From positions 1,054,001 to 1,118,000 of the forward strand of contig NZ_JASDDK010000001.1 of NCBI RefSeq assembly GCF_030407435.1: a stretch of DNA of 64,000 nt, given 5' to 3'. Under the pieces are notes generated by a model. The model was not told where the DNA came from. It ran no database searches and saw only the letters and a list, made by a program, of their open reading frames with translations. Source of the DNA: Winogradskyella bathintestinalis. GTDB taxonomy: Bacteria > Bacteroidota > Bacteroidia > Flavobacteriales > Flavobacteriaceae. This document shows positions 1 through 8,587 of this stretch, piece by piece. Both the position numbers and the translations under genes were made by a program. Position 1 is the first letter of the stretch; the number at the start of each line of letters is the position of its first letter.

Positions 1-905
1 TTTTCACTATAGCCCGCGTAACCACCATTGATAAATGCATTTAGCGTTGGTAAAGCGTTACTTTTTTCAAGTTTAACTAATAACTCTTTAGAAACCATAT
101 CATTTTTAGCGATGAGGTAGTCGATAGTGTTTTCTGGATTACTTTCAGCTTGTAAGAGAGAAAGTGATATGTTTTCTTTTGTTAATGTCTCTAAAGTATC
201 AGTTAAGATTAGCGGATAATATACATCTAAACCTAAAGTTATATTTAGCATCTGATAAGCTAAGGTTTTAAGACGCTCGGTATTATTAAGATTACTCTCT
301 ACGCCAGATAACGTGATTTGTAATTGCTCTACGCTTTCCTCTTCCTCTAATCCGTTTTCATATATTTTTTGAGTTTCAAAGAGATTTTTTTCTAAAACTT
401 CAATATTACGGTTTAAGATTTCAATACTTTCTTCTGCTAATAAAACATTCCCGTAGGCATTAATTACAGATTTTCTAACTTCTAAATCTGTTTTAACTTT
501 AGCATTTTTTGATATTTCTAAAAATACTTTAGCCGATTGTAAGCCTACCAAATAAGAACCATCAAATATTTTTTGATTCAAGGTGGCTGTAGCCATAATA
601 TTCTGAGGGTCACCGAGTACGAAATCTTCGTCAACACCGTCCATATCAAAATCAACTGGTGTTACTTGTTGCTTTATGGCGTTTTGATAATCGATACCAG
701 CACTAATCTGCGGTAGACCAGATGCGGTAGTTTCCCATTTTTGACGCTCGGCGGCTTCAATATCTCGAAAAGCATTTATCGCCTTTCTATTATTTTCTAA
801 AGCATAGTTAATAGCATCTTGAAGTGAAAATCGGAATGGAATTTCTTGAGCATGTCCAAGTGAAAATAGAAATAAACTTGCGATGAGTATGAGTGATTTT
901 CTCAT
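1..905 (-). CDS. TolC family outer-membrane efflux protein (3' end cut by window)
   Basis: Outer-membrane channel component of a tripartite efflux system. The reading frame starts at the ATG at 905 with a signal peptide (MRKSLILIASLFLFSLGHAQ) and runs off the left edge after about 301 codons. The mature N-terminus has the TolC-type start FSLQDAINYALENNR, then long amphipathic helices rich in N, E and L (for example EILNRNIEVLEKNLFETQKI), as expected of the TolC coiled-coil barrel. The gene begins 8 bases after the stop of the TetR gene on the same strand, so the two probably form an operon, with the membrane-fusion and RND subunits expected beyond the window. The substrate is unknown. Confidence 0.85.
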   Translation of the reverse strand, partial: MRKSLILIASLFLFSLGHAQEIPFRFSLQDAINYALENNRKAINAFRDIEAAERQKWETTASGLPQISAGIDYQNAIKQQVTPVDFDMDGVDEDFVLGDPQNIMATATLNQKIFDGSYLVGLQSAKVFLEISKNAKVKTDLEVRKSVINAYGNVLLAEESIEILNRNIEVLEKNLFETQKIYENGLEEEESVEQLQITLSGVESNLNNTERLKTLAYQMLNITLGLDVYYPLILTDTLETLTKENISLSLLQAESNPENTIDYLIAKNDMVSKELLVKLEKSNALPTLNAFINGGYAGYSE

Positions 906-913
906 TATTAGTA

Positions 914-1513
914 TTAGTTGATTTTTAATAATTCTGTTAATTTATTAAGTCCTTTAGGTGTGCAGATACCTCTTAAATGGTATTCAATATAATTATCCAT
1001 TAAAATATGTATGGAAAAATCATCTATTGGAAATATATCCTGATCCTTTAGAGAAACCATTCCATTAAAATAAAGACGAGATATAAAATCGATATGTATG
1101 GAATCTCTGTATATACCTTGGGCAACACCTCGCTCTAAATTTTGGGTAACACAACCAAGCATTTTGTTAAATTGTTTACGCTTTAAGCTTGCAAATATTT
1201 TAGGATAATATTTTTGTAACTGATACTGCGGTGAAGATTTTTCGTCTTTGAGGTTTTGCATTACAAATTTTTTAATTTCATAAATTTCCTCAATCGGGTT
1301 CTTGCCCAATTCGCAAATACCGTCTATTCCGTGGGATATATGTTCAAAAATATGTAATGTCGTGGCTTCAACAAGTTTCGTTTTATTTTGAAAATGCTGA
1401 TAAATAGTTTTCTTCGAAATCCCCATTTTATTGGCGATATCGTCCATAGTTACACTCTTAAACCCATAGGTTAAGAACAAATCTGAAGATTTATTAATAA
1501 TCTTTTCTCTCAT
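914..1513 (-). CDS. TetR/AcrR family transcriptional regulator
   Basis: Probable local repressor of the efflux operon that follows it. The N-terminal 50 residues are a clear TetR helix-turn-helix (IINKSSDLFLTYGFKSVTMD, then IANKMGISKKTIYQHFQNKT); the C-terminal part is a divergent ligand domain. I place the start at the ATG at 1513 (MREKIINKSS) because family members begin just before this helix; the open frame extends 25 codons further upstream with no family resemblance. The protein is then 199 aa, normal for TetR. It sits 8 bases upstream of the TolC-like gene. The ligand cannot be read from sequence. Confidence 0.88.
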   Translation of the reverse strand: MREKIINKSSDLFLTYGFKSVTMDDIANKMGISKKTIYQHFQNKTKLVEATTLHIFEHISHGIDGICELGKNPIEEIYEIKKFVMQNLKDEKSSPQYQLQKYYPKIFASLKRKQFNKMLGCVTQNLERGVAQGIYRDSIHIDFISRLYFNGMVSLKDQDIFPIDDFSIHILMDNYIEYHLRGICTPKGLNKLTELLKIN

Positions 1514-1663
1514 CTCTAGTGCTCCGAAAAATCGGAATATCTTTACATTTGAAGTGGCAAATCTACAACGGGAAACTTTAGAAACCAAAAAAGTTTCCGA
1601 AGTTTTAATGTTTTTTTAACACCTTCCTTTTCAGCATTCAGGTTTTTATTAAAACAATTAAAT

Positions 1664-1671
1664 TATTTTTG
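1664..1671 (+). promoter_or_regulatory. TAnnTTTG promoter box for the prenyl synthase gene
   Basis: TATTTTTG matches the Bacteroidota -7 consensus TAnnTTTG and ends 4 bases before the ATG at 1676. No clean TTG lies at the expected upstream distance. If it is used, transcription would begin at or next to the start codon. Confidence 0.4.
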
Positions 1672-1675
1672 TCTC

Positions 1676-2647
1676 ATGCAACATATAGAACAATATCAAG
1701 AGGTTTTTTTAAACTATTTAAAATCTTTTACGCTTAATAAAGAGCCCAAAAACTTATACAGTCCTATTAATTATATTCTGCAACTGGGTGGAAAGCGGCT
1801 GCGGCCGATTTTAACGTTAATGACGGCAGAGGCTTTTGGCGGAGAGGCTGAAGATGCCATGGATGCGGCATTATCCATCGAGGTTTTTCATAATTTTTCT
1901 TTGGTACACGATGATATAATGGATGCGGCACCATTGCGTAGAGGAAAAACCACGGTTCATGAAAAGTGGAATTTAAATACAGGAATTCTCTCAGGTGATG
2001 CCATGTTAATTATGGCTTATCAACTTTTTGAAAATTATGAGCCTGAAATCTTTCAGGCCTTAGCCAAATTATTTAGTAAAACGGCGTTAGAGGTATGCGA
2101 AGGCCAGCAATATGATATCGATTTTGAAACAAGAGATGATGTTACCATTGCAGAATACCTGAAAATGATAGAGTATAAAACAGCTGTTTTGGTTGGTGCT
2201 GCTATGAAAATGGGAGCAATTGTCGCCAAATCTTCACATGAAGATCAAAACTCAATTTACGAGTTTGGCCGCCTTTTAGGCATCGCATTTCAGTTACAAG
2301 ACGATTATTTAGATGCTTTTGGAAATCCAGAAACTTTTGGAAAACAGGTTGGTGGTGATATTATTGAGAACAAAAAGACCTATTTGTATTTGAAAACTAT
2401 AGAATTGGGGGCTGATGATACTTTAAATCTGAAGACACTTATGTCTAATTCAGATGTAAATAACGAAGAAAAGGTTGAAAAAGTTAAACATCTATTTACA
2501 AACTCTGGAGCCGCTGAAGCGACACAAGATGCCGTAAAAACTTACACCAATAAAGCATTTAAAGTGTTGGATAACTTAAATATTACCGAAGACAAAAAGC
2601 AATCCTTAAGAATATTTGGCCAGCAATTAATGAATAGACGTGTTTGA
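1676..2647 (+). CDS. Polyprenyl (isoprenyl) diphosphate synthase
   Basis: Condenses isopentenyl diphosphate with allylic diphosphates to make the prenyl chain for quinones, carotenoids or other isoprenoids. The 323-aa protein has both aspartate-rich motifs: the first as LVHDDIMD near residue 85 and the second as QLQDDYLD near residue 210, plus the GGKRLRP substrate loop near residue 40. A phenylalanine sits five residues before the first motif, a position that in this family tends to limit chain length, so a C15-C20 product is more likely than a long one; that is inference. It would use IPP from the mevalonate pathway genes found near 50-53 kb. The next gene follows after 6 bases. Confidence 0.9.
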   Translation: MQHIEQYQEVFLNYLKSFTLNKEPKNLYSPINYILQLGGKRLRPILTLMTAEAFGGEAEDAMDAALSIEVFHNFSLVHDDIMDAAPLRRGKTTVHEKWNLNTGILSGDAMLIMAYQLFENYEPEIFQALAKLFSKTALEVCEGQQYDIDFETRDDVTIAEYLKMIEYKTAVLVGAAMKMGAIVAKSSHEDQNSIYEFGRLLGIAFQLQDDYLDAFGNPETFGKQVGGDIIENKKTYLYLKTIELGADDTLNLKTLMSNSDVNNEEKVEKVKHLFTNSGAAEATQDAVKTYTNKAFKVLDNLNITEDKKQSLRIFGQQLMNRRV

Positions 2648-2653
2648 TTTGCT

Positions 2654-3004
2654 ATGCAGTTGCCTACAAATTTTGAAGATTTAATTACGGAAGCCGAAGG
2701 CTTAGAACTTTATAAAAAGTTAATCACTCAACTCAACAAGGATTTGTTGTATGCTAATATCGATTTAGAATTTGATGTAGAAACGTTACCAACAAGCTTA
2801 AAATTAATACTTCAGGAAAATATTCTTCATCTTATAAATACTAAATTTTCAACCTATCTAAATTTGCTTTATATAGTAGACGTGTCTGAGGCTAAAATTA
2901 AAGAGGTAGATGGAGAAGATGCGTTAGCTATGTCTGAAAATGTTACCTTTTTTATTCTACAACGTATATGGCAAAAAGTATGGTATAAGGCAAAATATTC
3001 TTAA
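2654..3004 (+). CDS. Hypothetical protein, small acidic, downstream of prenyl synthase
   Basis: A 116-aa protein I do not recognise. It has no signal peptide or membrane segment, is acidic and leucine-rich (LPTNFEDLITEAEGLELYKK at the N-terminus) and looks helical. It starts 6 bases after the prenyl synthase stop, so it is almost certainly cotranscribed. Its stop codon overlaps the stop of the convergent gene at 3001-3543 within a shared TTAA. Confidence 0.7.
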   Translation: MQLPTNFEDLITEAEGLELYKKLITQLNKDLLYANIDLEFDVETLPTSLKLILQENILHLINTKFSTYLNLLYIVDVSEAKIKEVDGEDALAMSENVTFFILQRIWQKVWYKAKYS

Positions 3005-3543
3005 AAATAAAACCTCACAAACGGCATCCACGCCTCAGAATAAATACTCTTATCATTATCGTATAATATATCGTATCTAATACCAATGGTTACATTTCTA
3101 CTGGTATAACCGGCACCAAAGAATAAGGCTGGATACCAATAATTGTCATCAATGTTACTTACGTATCTTTCATCAAAATCTCGATTTACATTTAATTGCT
3201 CAAACTCTGCAGAAATTTGAAGTTCTCGATACGGATTGAGTAATCCAATAATACTTCCGCCTAACACGGTCGATTTAAAAATATCTTTTTGAGAACTATA
3301 CGAGAAATTAAGACCAACCCCAGTTGCAACGTAAGGATTGAATCTATACACGGCATTTGGTGCTAAAGAGCCGCTAAAAAAACCATCACCAAAATTTAAA
3401 CCTACACCACCACCAAATTGTACATGTTCCCAAAACGTCTTATTATTTGTTGAAATTTGAGAAAATGACAAAGCTGTAAAACAGCATATAAAAATGTGTG
3501 ATAGGATATATTTTTTAATCTCAAATGGGTAAATAGGCGTCAT
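3001..3543 (-). CDS. Small outer-membrane beta-barrel-like protein
   Basis: A 180-aa protein with a Sec signal (KKYILSHIFICCFTALSFSQ) and alternating aromatic/glycine strands such as FGGGVGLNFGDGFF and ALFFGAGYTSRN, ending in MPFVRFYF, the aromatic C-terminus typical of outer-membrane barrels. The start is set at the ATG at 3543; the frame upstream of it has no signal character. It is divergent from sucA and convergent with the preceding gene. Function unknown. Confidence 0.75.
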   Translation of the reverse strand: MTPIYPFEIKKYILSHIFICCFTALSFSQISTNNKTFWEHVQFGGGVGLNFGDGFFSGSLAPNAVYRFNPYVATGVGLNFSYSSQKDIFKSTVLGGSIIGLLNPYRELQISAEFEQLNVNRDFDERYVSNIDDNYWYPALFFGAGYTSRNVTIGIRYDILYDNDKSIYSEAWMPFVRFYF

Positions 3544-3611
3544 AATAAGAACAGTTGTTTTTCTAATTGTTATAAATATAATAAAACCGCAGCTATATTT
3601 AGCAAAAGTTG

Positions 3612-3619
3612 TATTTTTG
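3612..3619 (+). promoter_or_regulatory. Candidate -7 box for sucAB
   Basis: TATTTTTG fits TAnnTTTG and lies 39 bases before the sucA start. No good -33 TTG was found at the usual spacing, so support is only moderate. Confidence 0.35.
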
Positions 3620-3658
3620 AATAAATTTTGTTGAAACGAAACCGTCTCATAAAAACTA

Positions 3659-6418
3659 ATGGATAAATATTCTTTTCTCAACGCGGCACATACAGCATAC
3701 TTTGCTGATTTATACGACCAATACCTTAAAAACCCAGATTCTGTAGAGCCTAGTTGGCGTGCTTTTTTTCAGGGATACGATTTTGGATCAGAAAATTACG
3801 GCTTAGATGGCGAAATTGTAGATGGAGTTTCTACACAAATACCAGAGCAGCTCCAGAAAGAATTTCAGGTTTTAAAACTTATAGATGGTTATAGAAGTCG
3901 AGGTCATTTATTTACAAAGACAAATCCTGTAAGAGCAAGACGTAAATATGCGCCAACCTTAGAAATTGAAAACTTTGGACTTTCTAAAAGTGATTTGCAA
4001 ACGGTTTTTTCGGCAGGCGAAGTTCTTGGATTAGGATCTTCCGCTACGCTACAAAAGATAATAGATCATTTAGAAAAAGTTTACTGTGAGTCTATTGGAG
4101 TAGAGTATATGTATATTAGAAAACCTGCGGAAATTCAATGGATTCAAAATAAATTGAATGTCAATGATAATCACCCTAATTTTTCTAAAGACGAAAAGAA
4201 AAAAATACTGAGAAAATTAAATGAAGCGGTTTCATTTGAAAACTTTTTGCATACCAAATACGTTGGGCAAAAACGTTTTTCTCTCGAGGGAGGTGAAGCA
4301 TTAATTCCTGCGTTAGATGCATTAATAGAAAATGCGTCTGAATACGATGTGAAAGAATTTGTTATGGGCATGGCACACCGTGGCCGACTTAGCACATTGA
4401 CCAACATTTTTGGGAAATCCGCGAAAGATATTTTTAGTGAGTTTGACGGTAAGGATTATGAGCAAGAAATTTTTGATGGTGATGTAAAATACCATTTAGG
4501 TTGGACGAGCGATCGGGTAACAGATAACGGTAAAAAAATAAATATAAATATTGCGCCAAACCCATCACATTTAGAGACGGTTGGTGCTGTAGTAGAGGGT
4601 ATCACTAGGGCTAAGCAAGATGATAAATACCCGGATAATCCATCGCAAGTACTGCCAATAATTGTTCATGGCGATGCGGCAATTGCAGGCCAAGGATTAG
4701 TTTATGAGCTAATTCAGATGGCAAAATTAGATGGTTATAAAACCGGTGGAACCATTCATATTGTGGTAAATAACCAAATAGGTTTTACAACTAATTACTT
4801 AGATGCTCGTTCTAGTACTTACTGTACAGATGTTGGTAAAGTGACGCTCTCACCAGTTTTGCATGTTAATGCAGATGATGTTGAAGCTGTGGTACATGCT
4901 ACGTTGTTTGCTTTACATTTTAGAATGAAATTTAAACGCGATGTTTTTATTGATATGTTAGGCTATAGAAAATATGGTCATAACGAAGGGGATGAGCCAA
5001 AATTTACACAACCCTTATTATATAAAGCTATTGCAAAACATAGTAATCCAAGAGACATTTATGCAGAACGATTGTTATCTGAAGGGGTAATTGATAAAGA
5101 TTTTGTATCTAAAATTGAAAAGGAATACAAAGATAAGCTTGAAGAAAAACTAGAAGATTCTCGTAAAATTGAGAAGACAGAAATCACGCCATTCATGCAA
5201 AATGAATGGGTAGATTTTAAAACGGCAGAAGAAGATAAAATGATGCTTCCTGTAGATACAACCTACCCGAAAGAAGGACTCAAAAAAATCACAGAGGCTA
5301 TTTCTAGTTTACCAAAAGACAAGAAATTCATAAGAAAAATTCAGCGCTTAATAGAATCGAGAGAAACCATGTATAATGAGGATCGATTAGATTGGGCAAT
5401 GGCCGAACATTTGGCTTATGGAAGTATTTTATTAGAAGGAAATGATGTTAGAATTTCTGGGCAAGATGTAGAACGAGGAACCTTTTCACATCGTCATGCA
5501 GTTGTAAAGGTTGAAGATAGTGAGGAAGAAATTATACTTCATAATTCCATAAGTGATAAGCAAGGACGATTTTTTATATATAATTCTTTATTATCTGAAT
5601 ATGGTGTGGTCGGCTTCGATTATGGCTATGCCATGGCAAGTCCAATTACATTGACTATATGGGAAGCACAATTTGGAGATTTTAGTAATGGAGCTCAAAT
5701 TATGTTAGACCAATATATATCTGCAGCCGAAGATAAATGGAAATTGCAGAACGGATTGGTAATGTTATTGCCTCATGGATATGAAGGTCAAGGTGCAGAA
5801 CATTCGTCGGCACGTATGGAGCGCTATTTACAACTTTGTGCAAAAGATAATATGTTTGTTGCCGATTGTACAACACCAGCAAATATGTTCCATTTGTTAC
5901 GACGACAAATGAAAGCCGATTATAGAAAACCGTTAATTGTATTTACACCTAAGAGCCTGTTACGTCATCCTAAAGTAGTATCAACCGTAGATGAATTCGC
6001 TAACGGTGGTTTCCAAATGCTGATTGATGATGCCAATGCTGAGGTAAATAAAGTGAAAACTTTAGTTTTTCTAACAGGTAAGTTTTATTATGATTTATTG
6101 GAAGAGCAAGAAAAACTTGGTAGAGATGATGTTGCATTAGTTAGGATAGAACAATTATTCCCTTTGCCTGCTGACGATATACGAAACATACTAAAGAAAT
6201 ATAACAATGCAGACGATATTGTTTGGGCTCAAGAAGAACCAAGAAATATGGGTGCTTATAGTTATTTGCTGTTAAATTTAGATGAAGCCAAACAATTTAG
6301 AGTGGCAAGCAGAAGACCTTATGGTGCACCGGCAGCGGGTAGTTCTGTACGTTCTAAAATTCGACATCAACAAGTTATAGATTATGTTTTTGATAAAACC
6401 AAGAACAACCAAAGATAA
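3659..6418 (+). CDS. sucA: 2-oxoglutarate dehydrogenase E1 component
   Basis: Thiamine-diphosphate-dependent decarboxylase of the 2-oxoglutarate dehydrogenase complex in the TCA cycle. The 919-aa length is typical. The N-terminus has the E1 helix (FLNAAHTAYFADLYDQYLKN); the thiamine-binding half carries GMAHRGRLSTL and HGDAAIAGQGLVYE; the transketolase-like half carries LLPHGYEGQGAEHSSAR. The next gene, 44 bases downstream, encodes E2, so the two form an operon. E3 is not in the window and is presumably shared with other complexes. Confidence 0.97.
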   Translation: MDKYSFLNAAHTAYFADLYDQYLKNPDSVEPSWRAFFQGYDFGSENYGLDGEIVDGVSTQIPEQLQKEFQVLKLIDGYRSRGHLFTKTNPVRARRKYAPTLEIENFGLSKSDLQTVFSAGEVLGLGSSATLQKIIDHLEKVYCESIGVEYMYIRKPAEIQWIQNKLNVNDNHPNFSKDEKKKILRKLNEAVSFENFLHTKYVGQKRFSLEGGEALIPALDALIENASEYDVKEFVMGMAHRGRLSTLTNIFGKSAKDIFSEFDGKDYEQEIFDGDVKYHLGWTSDRVTDNGKKININIAPNPSHLETVGAVVEGITRAKQDDKYPDNPSQVLPIIVHGDAAIAGQGLVYELIQMAKLDGYKTGGTIHIVVNNQIGFTTNYLDARSSTYCTDVGKVTLSPVLHVNADDVEAVVHATLFALHFRMKFKRDVFIDMLGYRKYGHNEGDEPKFTQPLLYKAIAKHSNPRDIYAERLLSEGVIDKDFVSKIEKEYKDKLEEKLEDSRKIEKTEITPFMQNEWVDFKTAEEDKMMLPVDTTYPKEGLKKITEAISSLPKDKKFIRKIQRLIESRETMYNEDRLDWAMAEHLAYGSILLEGNDVRISGQDVERGTFSHRHAVVKVEDSEEEIILHNSISDKQGRFFIYNSLLSEYGVVGFDYGYAMASPITLTIWEAQFGDFSNGAQIMLDQYISAAEDKWKLQNGLVMLLPHGYEGQGAEHSSARMERYLQLCAKDNMFVADCTTPANMFHLLRRQMKADYRKPLIVFTPKSLLRHPKVVSTVDEFANGGFQMLIDDANAEVNKVKTLVFLTGKFYYDLLEEQEKLGRDDVALVRIEQLFPLPADDIRNILKKYNNADDIVWAQEEPRNMGAYSYLLLNLDEAKQFRVASRRPYGAPAAGSSVRSKIRHQQVIDYVFDKTKNNQR

Positions 6419-6462
6419 AGTATTAAACAAGTCAAGTTAGAGCTTAAATAAAATAATATAGC

Positions 6463-7728
6463 ATGATTCTAGAAATGAAAGTGCCTTCACCAGGCGAATC
6501 AATTACTGAAGTAGAAATTGCAGAATGGTTAGTGCAAGATGGTGACTATGTAGAAAAAGACCAAGCCATTGCAGAAGTTGATAGCGACAAGGCTACATTA
6601 GAACTGCCAGCAGAAGCCAGTGGGACAATTACATTAAAGGCAGAAGAAGGTGATGCTGTTGAGGTAGGCGCAGTCGTCTGCTTAATTGACACAAGTGCAT
6701 CGAAACCCGATGGTGAAGAAGATGCTCCTTCAACCTATGAGGGAGGAGACGAAGGTGGTAATGATGAAAACGTTGCCCAAAACTTGAAAAAGGAACAAGA
6801 TCAAACTCCTGATACAGGGGAGAAAGCTCCAAATCCGGCAGAAAAAACTTATGCTTCAGGGACAGCCAGTCCTGCGGCGAAAAAGATACTTGCTGAAAAA
6901 GATATGGATGCAGCGACAATTAAAGGCACAGGTAAAGACGGTAGAGTCACAAAGGATGATGCTGTAAAAGCCGTTCCTTCTATGGGTACGCCAACGGGTG
7001 GTAATCGAGGAAGTTCGCGCAGCAAAATGTCTATGCTTCGTCGTAAAGTGGCAGAGCGTTTGGTGGAAGCTAAAAATACAACAGCCATGTTAACCACTTT
7101 TAATGAGGTTAATATGACTCCTATCTTTGAATTACGTAAGCAATATAAAGAAGATTTTAAAGCTAAGCATGGTGTAAGTCTTGGGTTTATGAGTTTCTTT
7201 TCTCTTGCAGTGGTGAGAGCTTTAAAAATGTATCCTGCTGTTAATTCTATGATAGATGGTAAAGAAATGCTAACCTATGATTTCGTAGACATTAGTATTG
7301 CGGTATCTGGCCCAAAAGGATTGATGGTTCCAGTGATTCGAAACGCTGAGAACTTATCGTTTAGAGGTATAGAATCTGAAGTAAAGCGCTTAGCACTTAG
7401 GGCTAGAGACGGAGAAATTACGGTCGATGAAATGACAGGTGGTACATTTACCATTACTAATGGTGGAGTTTTTGGTAGTATGTTATCAACACCAATCATT
7501 AACCCTCCTCAAAGTGGAATTTTAGGAATGCACAATATAATTGAGCGACCAATAGCTGTAGATGGAAAGGTGGAGATTCATCCAATGATGTATGTTGCTT
7601 TGTCTTACGATCACAGAATTATTGATGGTAAAGAATCTGTTGGATTCTTAGTAGCTATAAAAGAAGCTTTAGAAAGTCCGGAAGAATTATTAATGGATAA
7701 TAATGTTAAAAAGGCTTTAGAAATGTAA
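6463..7728 (+). CDS. sucB: Dihydrolipoyllysine succinyltransferase, E2 of 2-oxoglutarate dehydrogenase
   Basis: Core acyltransferase of the complex. The 421-aa protein has a lipoyl domain (about 1-75) with lipoylated Lys43 in [12 protein letters not shown], an acidic flexible linker (about 80-130), a peripheral-subunit-binding domain ([20 protein letters not shown], about 135-170) and the catalytic domain with the HxxxDG motif (His384, Asp388 in DHRIIDG). It is paired with sucA and followed by a strong terminator, so sucAB is a two-gene unit. Confidence 0.97.
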   Translation: MILEMKVPSPGESITEVEIAEWLVQDGDYVEKDQAIAEVDSDKATLELPAEASGTITLKAEEGDAVEVGAVVCLIDTSASKPDGEEDAPSTYEGGDEGGNDENVAQNLKKEQDQTPDTGEKAPNPAEKTYASGTASPAAKKILAEKDMDAATIKGTGKDGRVTKDDAVKAVPSMGTPTGGNRGSSRSKMSMLRRKVAERLVEAKNTTAMLTTFNEVNMTPIFELRKQYKEDFKAKHGVSLGFMSFFSLAVVRALKMYPAVNSMIDGKEMLTYDFVDISIAVSGPKGLMVPVIRNAENLSFRGIESEVKRLALRARDGEITVDEMTGGTFTITNGGVFGSMLSTPIINPPQSGILGMHNIIERPIAVDGKVEIHPMMYVALSYDHRIIDGKESVGFLVAIKEALESPEELLMDNNVKKALEM

Positions 7729-7747
7729 GTCTTTATAAAGGTTAAAT

Positions 7748-7783
7748 AAAAAGCGCAATTTCGTTGAAATTGCGCTTTTTTTT
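7748..7783 (+). terminator. Intrinsic terminator after sucB
   Basis: Perfect 15-bp stem (AAAAAGCGCAATTTC and its complement) with a GTT loop, running into a T tract. It ends the sucAB operon. Confidence 0.92.
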
Positions 7784-8017
7784 ATCTAGCATATCGTAGA
7801 CAGGCGCCTTAAATATTTAATTTATGCATAATCGTTGAGATTATAAATGTTTAAAATAATATGTTGAAGGTAGATTTGGGTGTTGCTTAGGTAAGCAACA
7901 GAGCTATATTAGGATAGGTTATAGGTTATATAGCAAAGTAATTCACATTAGAATTATGGTTTTTATTAGAAGAAGTTCATGAGTTCTAGGTTCTAATATA
8001 TAAATAATTCATTGAAA
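7784..8017. other. Non-coding stretch with a perfect 9-bp-arm palindrome
   Basis: No credible gene is seen. The one clear structure is TGTTGCTTAGGTAAGCAACA at 7881-7900, a perfect inverted repeat with 2 central bases. The spacer is too short for an RNA hairpin and there is no T tract, so it looks more like a protein-binding site than a terminator. Confidence 0.4.
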
Positions 8018-8131
8018 TTAGTTTAAAAAGTTAACAGCAATATTTGCAGATATTACAATTACAGAACTTACGATTAATAGTATTATAAATACTTTGTCTT
8101 TTTTAGTGGATTCTTTTTTCATTGCTTCCAT
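8018..8131 (-). CDS. Small single-pass membrane peptide (37 aa)
   Basis: A short frame from the ATG at 8131 (or 8122): a charged N-terminus, MEAMKKESTKKDKVF, followed by a strongly hydrophobic helix, IILLIVSSVIVISANIAV, and a short tail. The lysine-rich start followed by one membrane span is typical of real small inner-membrane proteins. It lies just after a terminator-like hairpin (8143-8183) and one copy of a duplicated palindrome box. No homologue is recognised, and comparative evidence is needed. Confidence 0.5.
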   Translation of the reverse strand: MEAMKKESTKKDKVFIILLIVSSVIVISANIAVNFLN

Positions 8132-8142
8132 AGTATTGACGT

Positions 8143-8183
8143 TTTAATAAAAAGCCCTGAATTTTATGTCAATTCAGAGCTTT
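8143..8183 (-). terminator. Hairpin with T-rich tail upstream of the small membrane peptide
   Basis: On the minus strand, AAAGCTCTGAATT (8183-8171), a 7-base loop and AATTCAGGGCTTT (8163-8151) pair with one wobble, followed by TTTTTATTA. It could end a transcript from upstream or act as an attenuator in front of the 37-aa frame 12 bases further on. Confidence 0.6.
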
Positions 8184-8218
8184 AAAGAATTGATTTTAAG
8201 GCATTGATTAATAGCTGA

Positions 8219-8267
8219 TGTAAATTTCGTAATAAATATGTAGCCATACTATACGTAACTTTACGTA
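8219..8267. repeat. 49-bp direct repeat with TACGTAA-CT-TTACGTA palindrome, copy B
   Basis: Matches the segment at 8522-8570 at 43 of 49 positions with no gaps, exactly 303 bp away. Its end is a perfect 7-bp inverted repeat (8252-8267) with a 2-bp spacer. This looks like a duplicated operator or promoter region near the response-regulator gene. Confidence 0.75.
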
Positions 8268-8404
8268 AAATTCGAATTTTAGCGGTTTTATCCCTTATCC
8301 TATCTGTTTAATTTGCTGATTTATTGGTGTCTGCAACTTTTATTTATGAGCTTGTTATAGGAATACCAACATTTAAAGGTTAATTGCATAGACGTTTTAA
8401 TGCA

Positions 8405-8437
8405 TAAAAAAAACCTCGGACGATTGCCCGAGGTTTT
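8405..8437 (-). terminator. Intrinsic terminator, minus strand
   Basis: A 10-bp perfect stem (AAAACCTCGG, 8437-8428, with 8419-8410) and an 8-base loop, running into eight T on the minus strand. It lies about 80 bases past palindrome copy A and would end a transcript from the response-regulator gene or a short RNA starting between the two. Confidence 0.8.
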
Positions 8438-8521
8438 AATAATCCCCTAAGAACTAATTAATAGCTCGTTATTAACCCTTAATTAATAACAATGATTCAA
8501 TCGTAACAATTAAATCACTGC

Positions 8522-8570
8522 TGTAAATTTCGTAATAAAAACAAAACCATCCTATACGTAACTTTACGTA
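8522..8570. repeat. 49-bp direct repeat with TACGTAA-CT-TTACGTA palindrome, copy A
   Basis: Partner of the repeat at 8219-8267; the palindrome is at 8555-8570, 18 bases past the stop of the response-regulator gene. Invariant parts are the 18-bp left block TGTAAATTTCGTAATAAA and the 17-bp palindromic end, suggesting two separately conserved functional elements. Confidence 0.75.
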
Positions 8571-8587
8571 TTTTTTGCTTTTTACAA

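Noticed and set aside
914..1588. Longer TetR start at 1588
   Set aside because: The extra 25 residues do not resemble the family, whose helix-turn-helix begins right after the ATG at 1513.
6629..7097. Minus-strand open frames opposite the sucB linker
   Set aside because: Leucine/histidine-rich shadow of the acidic linker codons; sucB is unambiguous on the plus strand.
8321..8389. 22-codon minus-strand frame after the terminator at 8405-8437
   Set aside because: It begins just past a strong terminator, has no hydrophobic or charged pattern and could easily be chance.
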